In this document: positions 1 through 4,623 of the stretch, piece by piece
Numbering within the stretch: position 1 is the stretch's first letter
Layout: every line of letters begins with the position of its first letter
Assembly (NCBI GenBank): GCA_016550425.1
Contig: JABXGS010000256.1
Coordinates: 1 to 6,051 of the forward strand
DNA length: 6,051 nucleotides
From: an archaeon
GTDB taxonomy: Archaea > Asgardarchaeota > Hermodarchaeia > Hermodarchaeales > Hermodarchaeaceae
Reading direction: 5' to 3'
Made by a program: the position numbers and the translations under genes
The notes under the pieces: generated by a model
Database searches by the model: none
Told to the model about the DNA's origin: nothing
What the model saw: the letters and a program-made list of their open reading frames with translations, nothing else

Positions 1-201
1 ACTGAGTAAAGGATAGATGGTTCCGGGTTCCATTTGAATCCGTCCCGCCGACATTTCATCGATTAAGGCGCTGATTCGTGCTCCATAAAGGCTTTCTTGT
101 CGGAGTAGGGTGAGTACCCAGAACTCAAGAATGCCTCTGTTGATTTCACGCGTCCATTCGCGTAGTTTATCGTGAGTCTTATCGGTGGGGGATTCGTTCA
201 T
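1..201 (-). CDS. PadR-family transcriptional regulator, N-terminal part (truncated by window edge)
   Basis: Reading the minus strand from the ATG at 201-199 gives 67 open codons that run off the left end of the window. Residues ~22-67 match the PadR winged-helix DNA-binding domain: a first helix with ILEFWVLTLL, then the hallmark LYGARISALID, and the recognition-helix region MEPGTIYPLLS (family pattern: LYG.ei...l, ...l..GtlYplL). PadR proteins are dimeric repressors, often self-regulating and often responsive to small hydrophobic or toxic compounds. The first ~20 residues are a charged hydrophilic extension. GGAG lies 9 nt before the ATG (211-214, minus strand), which supports this start. 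The gene is divergent from the surface-protein gene at 421, and a palindrome sits between its TATA-like box and its start, so autoregulation is likely (inference). The effector-binding C-terminal helices lie outside the window, so the subfamily and ligand cannot be judged. Confidence 0.9.
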   Translation of the reverse strand, partial: MNESPTDKTHDKLREWTREINRGILEFWVLTLLRQESLYGARISALIDEMSAGRIQMEPGTIYPLLS

Positions 202-216
202 ATAATATCGCTCCAA

Positions 217-241
217 ATATATAGCGTGACTATATATAGTC
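217..241. promoter_or_regulatory. Palindromic operator-like element upstream of padR
   Basis: Positions 228-241 form a perfect 14-bp palindrome, GACTATATATAGTC. In addition ATATATAG at 217-224 pairs as an inverted repeat with CTATATAT at 230-237 (5-nt spacer CGTGA), and the same octamer recurs directly at 232-239, 15 bp downstream of the first copy. The element lies between the predicted transcription start (~242) and the padR start codon at 201. That is a natural place for a dimeric winged-helix repressor to block its own transcription. Autorepression is typical of PadR proteins, but binding here is inferred. The element may alternatively serve as a TATA box. Confidence 0.5.
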
Positions 242-263
242 TGACAAAGCAGTAATACTATCC

Positions 264-271
264 TATTTAAA
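264..271 (-). promoter_or_regulatory. TATA-like box for padR
   Basis: On the minus strand this reads TTTAAATA, a very good match to the archaeal TATA consensus. Transcription would begin about 25 nt downstream, near position 242. That gives a leader of about 40 nt which contains the GGAG ribosome binding site at 211-214. A less likely alternative TATA box is the CTATATATAG core at 230-239; its start near 209 would leave the GGAG outside the transcript. This assignment rests on position and sequence only. Confidence 0.5.
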
Positions 272-355
272 CCTATCGAATATCGAAGCCAAAGCCCCCC
301 ATTAAATTGCACACCATGAAAACTACATCGTTCCAATACTTCCTATGCAGAAAGA

Positions 356-363
356 CTTTAAAA
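356..363 (+). promoter_or_regulatory. Possible TATA box for the surface-protein gene at 421
   Basis: CTTTAAAA preceded by an A/G-rich stretch (AGAAAGA) resembles an archaeal BRE plus TATA pair. It would place the transcript start near 385, leaving a leader of roughly 35 nt that contains the AAGGTGG ribosome binding site (407-413) 7 nt before the GTG start. Support is by position only. Confidence 0.35.
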
Positions 364-420
364 GACGCATCTGACATTGGCTCTGAGCCCAAAGAACAGT
401 AACTGCAAGGTGGCCAACTA

Positions 421-1272
421 GTGAAACTGTCAGTCCGCATTTGTACTTTACTGATTGCCGTGTTGTTCCTTACCACAATTGTGGGTTTGCAGAGCTTCAC
501 ACCTATCAGAGCAGATCCTGACATCCAGGTCACTGATGTTCAGGTTCCTTCTGAAGTGGTCCAAGCTTATAGGGGCCAAGTCCAAGCAACAGTTCGCAAT
601 TTATTAAACACTTCCTTTGATGGATATGCGCAGTTTTCAGACGAATCGGGCGAAATTCGCAGTATTAATCCAATTAATCCGCTAAGTGATGTAGTGAACT
701 TCACGATTGGACCAGAAGAGTCAATCACCGTGATCGTTGACTATGAAGTAAACGAATCCGCAACAATTGGTCTTCATATTGCCACCTTTGAGATTGTTGT
801 AGGCGGGTTTTCATTCTTATTTAACCAATACCAGATTACCGTTTCACCTGTCGCGACAATTACCAGTGTTGTGCCCGGAGCCGTCTTTTCCCAAGGACAA
901 CCTGGTCTACTTCTGATCTCAATAGAAAATCGAGCGGACCGAACACGATCAGTTCGAGTTGAGGTTTTTGGACCAAAATTTGTAAATTCTACGCAGGATG
1001 TGGAGCTAGCCCCAGGAAATAACCAGCTGGCAATACCGCTGATGCCGAATGTCTCCCATGTGTATGATTTTGGAATGTTTCCAGCAAACGTTTCTATCTA
1101 CTATTTTGACGAATTAATCAGCAGCGAAGATGTCATTGTCCCGGTTGATATGTTGCTCCTCAACAAAGTTGTCGCTGTTATCCTTCCAGCGGGCCTATTT
1201 CTTGTCTTGGTCCTCTTTTACGCTGTTCGGAAACGAGGTCGACTTCGCGCTGCTACTATTGAAAGTGAATAG
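421..1272 (+). CDS. Secreted, C-terminally membrane-anchored protein with two predicted beta-sandwich domains
   Basis: A 283-residue protein starting at GTG. An in-frame stop at 400-402 excludes a longer form, and AAGGTGG lies 7 nt upstream. The N-terminus is a signal peptide: basic K2/R6, hydrophobic residues ~7-23, likely cleavage near A31 (motif IRA|DPD). Residues ~32-143 and ~145-243 are beta-rich, with alternating hydrophobics and periodic N/G/P turns, and look like two Ig/CARDB-type modules such as those in archaeal cell-surface proteins. A single membrane helix (~250-269) is followed by a basic stop-transfer sequence (RKRGRLR) and a short cytoplasmic tail. Six N-x-S/T sequons in the predicted extracellular part suggest N-glycosylation. 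No catalytic motif or cysteine pair is apparent in the ectodomain, so a structural or ligand-binding envelope role is inferred. No specific family is recognised. The UDG gene follows after 55 nt on the same strand, but no functional link is evident. Confidence 0.85.
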   Translation: MKLSVRICTLLIAVLFLTTIVGLQSFTPIRADPDIQVTDVQVPSEVVQAYRGQVQATVRNLLNTSFDGYAQFSDESGEIRSINPINPLSDVVNFTIGPEESITVIVDYEVNESATIGLHIATFEIVVGGFSFLFNQYQITVSPVATITSVVPGAVFSQGQPGLLLISIENRADRTRSVRVEVFGPKFVNSTQDVELAPGNNQLAIPLMPNVSHVYDFGMFPANVSIYYFDELISSEDVIVPVDMLLLNKVVAVILPAGLFLVLVLFYAVRKRGRLRAATIESE

Positions 1273-1327
1273 CATTAAGAGGAAGAAAAGCACTCCCTAC
1301 CGTGTAGTGCACAGTAGATGGTGAACC

Positions 1328-1942
1328 ATGGCAGCACCCGAATGGACTAAGATTAGACAAGAAATCCTTGACTGCCAGAAATGCCGATTAGCTGAATCCC
1401 GAACCCAGGCAGTGCCTGGAGTTGGACCCCAAAGTGCTCAATTGGTAATTATCGGAGAAGCCCCTGGACGCCATGAGGATCTTCAAGGAGAACCCTTTGT
1501 TGGAGCTGCTGGTAAATTACTTACAAAGTTGCTTGAAGAGGCAGGGATTCCTCGAAGTTCAGTATTCATCACCAACATCGTGAAGTGTCGTCCTCCGGAA
1601 AATCGACAACCCTTAGCCGATGAACGAAGGGCGTGTTATCCGTATCTCATTCGTCAATTGGATCTCATCCAACCGAAAATTATTGCATTGGTTGGACGTG
1701 TACCTGCTGAGACTATTCTGGAGACCACCGTGCGTATGGGAGCGATGCATGGAAAAACGTTCCACCATGGTGGACGAACGTATATTGTGATGTACCATCC
1801 TGCTGCAGGATTATATAATCAGGATCTGGTTTCTGAGCTCCAAGTCGATATGCAAAAACTAAAACAAGTACTCGATTCAGGAGACCAGTCAAAGCCTGAG
1901 AGTGGACAACAAGACTTGAGTAAGTTCTTTGAGAAGAAATGA
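1328..1942 (+). CDS. udg: Family-4 uracil-DNA glycosylase with [4Fe-4S] cluster and C-terminal PIP box
   Basis: A 204-residue enzyme of the usual family-4 length. It excises uracil, arising from cytosine deamination or dUMP incorporation, from DNA to start base excision repair. Visible hallmarks are the cluster ligands C16 and C19 (CQKC), then C87 and C103; the uracil-pocket motif GEAPG (43-47) followed by E-D and GEPFVGAAG (54-62); TNIVKCRPPENR (82-93); and the second catalytic loop HPAA (157-160). The last residues contain QQDLSKFF (194-201), an exact match to the PCNA-interacting consensus Q-x-x-L-x-x-F-F, separated from the catalytic core by a hydrophilic linker. The ATG at 1328 is preceded by GGTGA at 1320-1324 with a short 3-nt spacer; nearby ATG/GTG codons at 1318 and 1321 are out of frame. 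The gene may be co-transcribed with the upstream surface-protein gene (55-nt gap). It ends 13 nt from the convergent coiled-coil gene. Confidence 0.95.
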   Translation: MAAPEWTKIRQEILDCQKCRLAESRTQAVPGVGPQSAQLVIIGEAPGRHEDLQGEPFVGAAGKLLTKLLEEAGIPRSSVFITNIVKCRPPENRQPLADERRACYPYLIRQLDLIQPKIIALVGRVPAETILETTVRMGAMHGKTFHHGGRTYIVMYHPAAGLYNQDLVSELQVDMQKLKQVLDSGDQSKPESGQQDLSKFFEKK

Positions 1943-1955
1943 ATTGCTCTATGAG

Positions 1956-2420
1956 CTAGTCCTCGTTTTCCATCATTGATTCAAGTGCCGCCCGGCGTCG
2001 AGCGAGGAATGATTGGAGTTCACCCTGCATTTGAGCCCGAATTCCAAAGCCACCTGATGCTGCCGCACCCATCGGAGAAGTAGGTGTTTGCGGAGGAGGT
2101 GCTGCAAGACCAGGTGAGGAGCTAGGTCCAGAGGGTGCCGGTGGCAGCCCAGGACTTGCCGGAGTATCTGCTGGCGTGGGTGGAGTTGACAAAGAGGGTG
2201 CAGAAGGAGCTGTGCCTTTTGGCCCTCCCATTCGGAGAACAGTATCAACTTGTGTTTCAATTTTCGAGAGGCGGGTTCGTAGTTCTTCCATTTGTTTTTC
2301 GAGAGATCCCACACCATTCAAAAAGATGGTTGCAACCCGTTCGAGGACTTTTGCGAGCTCCTCGATTTTTTTAGTCGTATCTTTTTCTGCTGCTAGAAAG
2401 TCGAATCCGCCGAATGCCAT
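1956..2420 (-). CDS. Small coiled-coil / proline-rich protein of unknown function
   Basis: A 154-residue protein with three zones. Residues ~12-63 are an alpha-helical coiled coil: hydrophobics at 19, 22, 26, 29 and 33, then after a one-residue stutter at FLNG an unbroken heptad series at 37, 40, 44, 47, 51, 54, 58 and 61. Residues 67-116 are a low-complexity linker with 18 prolines in 50 positions, rich in S, T, A and G and including APPPQTP. Residues ~125-154 form a predicted helix with a basic cluster (RRR, 141-143) and an acidic end (ENED). The N-terminus MAFGGFDFL could be a short peptide motif. There is no signal peptide or membrane helix, so it is cytosolic and probably oligomeric. The assigned frame is favoured over overlapping frames by its clean heptads and a TATA-like box 34 nt upstream. 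No family is firmly recognised. The coiled coil recalls small WAVE/WASH-complex subunits, which is speculation. It has no clear Shine-Dalgarno and could be nearly leaderless. Confidence 0.8.
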   Translation of the reverse strand: MAFGGFDFLAAEKDTTKKIEELAKVLERVATIFLNGVGSLEKQMEELRTRLSKIETQVDTVLRMGGPKGTAPSAPSLSTPPTPADTPASPGLPPAPSGPSSSPGLAAPPPQTPTSPMGAAASGGFGIRAQMQGELQSFLARRRAALESMMENED

Positions 2421-2450
2421 ACTGTTTCAGGTTCAAGTTAGACTGTATGG

Positions 2451-2457
2451 TTTAAAA
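2451..2457 (-). promoter_or_regulatory. TATA-like box for the coiled-coil gene
   Basis: On the minus strand this reads TTTTAAA, centred about 34 nt before the ATG at 2420. The expected transcript start near 2428 would leave a leader of only a few bases, consistent with the absence of a ribosome binding site before this gene. The region 2421-2539 is the divergent promoter region shared with the methyltransferase gene. For the plus-strand gene only a weak AT-rich stretch (AATTATCC, about 2509-2516) near -30 from its ATG is seen. Confidence 0.4.
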
Positions 2458-2539
2458 CCTTGTGGGGCATCAGCTCTGTTCTCAGAAGATTTAGGGGAAA
2501 ACTAAACAATTATCCTTTTAGAAGCTGAAATGCTGTGAG

Positions 2540-3217
2540 ATGACGCAATCGATCTTGTCGCAGTCCCAATATCCACGGGTAATTACGTGGATATTACAAC
2601 TATTGCATCGCCGAACCCAGAAACCTAGTATTCGTAAGATGAATGGATTACTGGTTCAGATTTGCCCGCAGGTCTTTAATCCGATTACGGGTCGAACTAC
2701 ACAGTTCTTCATTCAGCACATGCAAATTAAACCGGAAAATCGAGTATTGGAGATTGGGACTGGCTCAGGAGCTATTGCGGCAGCAGCCGCTTCTTGCGCA
2801 CAGTCAGTGACGGCCACTGATGTGAATCCATATGCTGTTCAGTGTGCCCAAACCACAATGCGATTGAATGATCTGGAAAAGAAAGTCCGTGTCCTGTTGG
2901 GAGACTTGTTTGCTCCTGTGGATGGAGAGAGATTTGATGTGGTCTTATTCAATCCTCCATATTTGGCATTTCAGCCGCGAAGTTGGCTAGCCCAGGCATG
3001 GTCTGCAGGTCCGAATTTTGAACTTCTTGAAAAATTTTTAGATGGAGTGCGAGAGGTGCTTAAAGATGAGGGTAAGATTCAGATTTTACTAAGTTCTGCA
3101 ACAGTCCTATCAGAGATTTTCAAGTTAATCAGAAATGCAGCATTTGGAATTCGAGTGATAGCGGAAGGACGGATGCTGGGTTTTATGGAGCGGATTTACT
3201 TATTACAGCTCTCATGA
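2540..3217 (+). CDS. HemK/PrmC-like class I SAM-dependent methyltransferase (NPPY family)
   Basis: A 225-residue protein with a complete Rossmann-type methyltransferase core. Motif I is VLEIGTGSG (69-77), which binds S-adenosylmethionine. D94 in ATDVNP follows the second strand, GDLF (121-124) precedes the third, and NPPY (138-141) is the motif that positions an amide or amino nitrogen. The stretch VFNPITGRTTQFF (45-57) corresponds to the substrate-side segment found just before motif I in HemK-related methylases. In archaea and eukaryotes such enzymes (HemK2/Mtq2) methylate the Gln of the GGQ motif of class 1 release factors, usually with Trm112. That substrate is inferred, and other N-methylation targets are possible. 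Relative to compact archaeal homologues of about 190-200 residues it has roughly 35 extra N-terminal residues; M34 is a possible internal start. An in-frame stop at 2519-2521 limits upstream extension. No good ribosome binding site precedes the ATG. The gene overlaps the convergent VTT gene by 6 bp. Confidence 0.88.
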   Translation: MTQSILSQSQYPRVITWILQLLHRRTQKPSIRKMNGLLVQICPQVFNPITGRTTQFFIQHMQIKPENRVLEIGTGSGAIAAAAASCAQSVTATDVNPYAVQCAQTTMRLNDLEKKVRVLLGDLFAPVDGERFDVVLFNPPYLAFQPRSWLAQAWSAGPNFELLEKFLDGVREVLKDEGKIQILLSSATVLSEIFKLIRNAAFGIRVIAEGRMLGFMERIYLLQLS

Positions 3218-4240
3218 GATTCCTCGTAATTTCCGAAGGAGTGATTCCCAAGGTAAAAAGAACAAACCAATCAAGGCTATGCCAATGATAAGGTAAACGG
3301 TATCCATGATGGGGTCGGACCCACCACCAAAGATTTGGAGTAAAATGGGTTGAAGGAGAGGATTTAACGCTCCTAAGGTTATGATCAGGGCCAATGCTAC
3401 TTTTCCAAAGAAGCAGAAGAGAACTGCTTTCCAAAGGGGATACTTTGTAGCTCCAAGGGCGATGAGGAGAATATCATCAGGTAGGGGTGTCGCAGCGTAA
3501 ATAAAAATGAAGAATCCGCCATAGCCACGTTCAATTTGCTCGCGGAGTTTGAGGATTCGCTGTCCGGTTGGGGATTCTTCTAAGGATTCACTTTGGGTTC
3601 GTCCCAGGAGCCAAGCTACGGTCTCACCGATGGCTGCACCTGCACCAGCAATTATGCCGAGAAGTAGTGCGTCGAGGAGGGTGAAACCAGGCTGGAGTGC
3701 GATGAGGAGTAGAATAAACAAATAGGGAATGGGAAAAATTACGGTGAAGTTGCCAAAGATGCTGATGATGAAGACACCAAGGTATATACCCAAGGGACCA
3801 AAAACCGCGATTGCCCATTCGATAATGGTGTTCATGATGTCAAGAATAGAGAGACCAAGTAGGACTGGGACGACTAAGAGAATTACAAAGAATGTTACGA
3901 AAATGAGGAAGCGGAGTGTTCGTTTGACATCAGATCGTTGGATGCGGGCTTGCCAAACTTGCTGAAATGTCAAATCTTTGCCACGATAGACTTTTCCGAG
4001 CCCCCACATGAAGAGCACAATTCCAGGGAGGAGATAACCTAAACCCGCAATGAGGGAGGCTAGAGCAATGTTAGGAGCGAAGAGGAGGACGCCGAGTGAG
4101 GTAACCAGGAATGGAAGGAGAAGAAGGATCCCTAAAAAAATAAAAGTCCCGCTACCGAGTGATAAAAAGAACTTGGCATCACCAGCTCTTTCTTCCAACG
4201 AACTTGTATCTTCAGATGGTGTGGAGGATATCTCCGACAT
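3212..4240 (-). CDS. VTT (VMP1/TVP38/TMEM41/DedA) domain polytopic membrane protein
   Basis: A 342-residue integral membrane protein. After a hydrophilic acidic N-terminus (1-22) come two helices (~31-54, 58-82), a cytosolic basic loop (~83-108), a helix (~109-133), then the VTT core (~147-291). Within the core, FGNFTVIFPIPYLFIL (162-177) resembles the first re-entrant loop. AGAGAAIGETVAWLLGR (198-214) matches the family's Gly-rich helix ending in G-R. AATPLPDD (249-256) followed by a Gly (G263) is the second re-entrant hallmark. A final helix (~312-332) ends in a basic tail. VTT proteins include eukaryotic lipid scramblases and bacterial DedA-type phospholipid or polyprenyl-phosphate transporters, so a lipid-flipping role is inferred. 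The extra N-terminal helices make it longer than typical DedA (~200 aa). The Arg usually found before the second Pro-rich loop is Ala here. GTGAA lies 5-6 nt before the ATG, a weak ribosome binding site. The start is 115 nt from the RAM gene, so co-transcription is uncertain. Confidence 0.88.
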   Translation of the reverse strand: MSEISSTPSEDTSSLEERAGDAKFFLSLGSGTFIFLGILLLLPFLVTSLGVLLFAPNIALASLIAGLGYLLPGIVLFMWGLGKVYRGKDLTFQQVWQARIQRSDVKRTLRFLIFVTFFVILLVVPVLLGLSILDIMNTIIEWAIAVFGPLGIYLGVFIISIFGNFTVIFPIPYLFILLLIALQPGFTLLDALLLGIIAGAGAAIGETVAWLLGRTQSESLEESPTGQRILKLREQIERGYGGFFIFIYAATPLPDDILLIALGATKYPLWKAVLFCFFGKVALALIITLGALNPLLQPILLQIFGGGSDPIMDTVYLIIGIALIGLFFLPWESLLRKLRGIS

Positions 4241-4355
4241 GCATGTTCACTTCACTCGAAATGGATGAGGGTTTGAATACCATGCGGTAGTACTTCCTGT
4301 GAAAAGAGATGATAAAAATAAGCTGGTTGAGAGCAAGAGGCTAGAAGGAGGTAAA
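4241..4355 (-). other. Intergenic region between the RAM gene and the VTT gene
   Basis: This 115-nt gap on the minus strand begins, just after the RAM stop codon, with a pyrimidine-rich tract. It then contains CTTATTTTTATC at about 4311-4322 and CTCTTTTC at 4301-4308. The T-runs could act as an archaeal oligo-T terminator for the upstream operon. The same AT-rich segment, about 75 nt before the VTT start codon, could instead be a promoter with a leader of about 50 nt. Neither is decisive. No hairpin or small gene is convincing here. Confidence 0.3.
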
Positions 4356-4586
4356 TTATCTCGTAATGAGCGTTGAAGTCCGCTCTACATTTCGAAGAGC
4401 ACGGATTCTTTCTACAAGAACGTAGAGGTCTTCCATTGATTCAGATTCCACAGAAGTAATGATATCCCAGGAGCCTAAGGTTGTACGTGCTTCTTTGACT
4501 TGTTTGAATTCTTTCAGACTTTCAATGATGTCATATTCTCGTCCGGATTTTGCTAGAATGAGAACATATGCTAGAACTACGGCCAC
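4356..4586 (-). CDS. Stand-alone Lrp/AsnC effector-binding (RAM) domain protein
   Basis: A 76-residue protein that is essentially a complete RAM module (beta-alpha-beta-beta-alpha-beta) with no helix-turn-helix. Visible family features are AYVLI in the first strand (6-10), an amphipathic helix (17-27), V-x-E-A (30-33) leading into the second strand, the ligand-site hairpin LGSWDII (37-43, family pattern G-x-x-D), a second helix with LYVLVERIRAL (54-64), and a final strand V-E-R-T-S-T-L-I (67-74). In full-length Lrp proteins this domain oligomerises and binds amino acids. Stand-alone versions are common in archaea and are thought to sense ligands or form mixed assemblies with Lrp regulators. 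The start is GTG with GGTGA 6 nt upstream (4593-4597, minus). It lies 37 nt downstream of the nucleotidylyltransferase gene on the same strand, so an operon is likely. Whether it has a regulatory role in nucleotide-sugar synthesis is unknown. Confidence 0.9.
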   Translation of the reverse strand: MAVVLAYVLILAKSGREYDIIESLKEFKQVKEARTTLGSWDIITSVESESMEDLYVLVERIRALRNVERTSTLITR

Positions 4587-4623
4587 TCCGTGTCACCGAG
4601 TGGGAGGGAAACCTTAGAAGCCT

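Noticed and set aside
274..287. Perfect tandem TATCGAA-TATCGAA
   Set aside because: Only two 7-bp units in an AT-rich intergenic region; not enough to call a repeat array or a binding site.
202..420. Possible small RNA gene or tRNA in the divergent region
   Set aside because: No cloverleaf-type pairing or T-loop sequence was found; the only notable structure is the TA-rich palindrome, better explained as an operator or promoter element.
273..533. Minus-strand open frame of 86 codons across the divergent intergenic region and the surface-protein start
   Set aside because: It overlaps the signal-peptide region of the well-supported plus-strand gene, its composition is unlike a folded protein, and no ribosome binding site or domain is recognisable.
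1943..1955. Possible terminator between the convergent UDG and coiled-coil genes
   Set aside because: The 13-nt gap contains neither a hairpin nor a T-run on either strand.
1973..2317. Minus-strand 114-codon frame rich in His/Leu/Gln inside the coiled-coil gene
   Set aside because: Frame-shifted reading of the proline/alanine-rich codons; the repeated H-L-L-L-H pattern is the typical artefact.
2135..2505. Plus-strand open frames of 79 and 109 codons opposite the coiled-coil gene
   Set aside because: They are antisense to the proline-rich region, whose GC-rich codons suppress stops on the other strand. No protein-like features were seen, whereas the minus-strand frame has perfect heptads and a promoter-like box.
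4345..4425. Strong Shine-Dalgarno-like AAGGAGGT (4345-4352) on the plus strand, followed at 13 nt by an ATG (4366) opening 19 codons
   Set aside because: The mini-frame is antisense to the RAM gene, the spacing is too long, and there is no promoter or protein signature. It is most likely the complement of a pyrimidine tract after the RAM stop codon.
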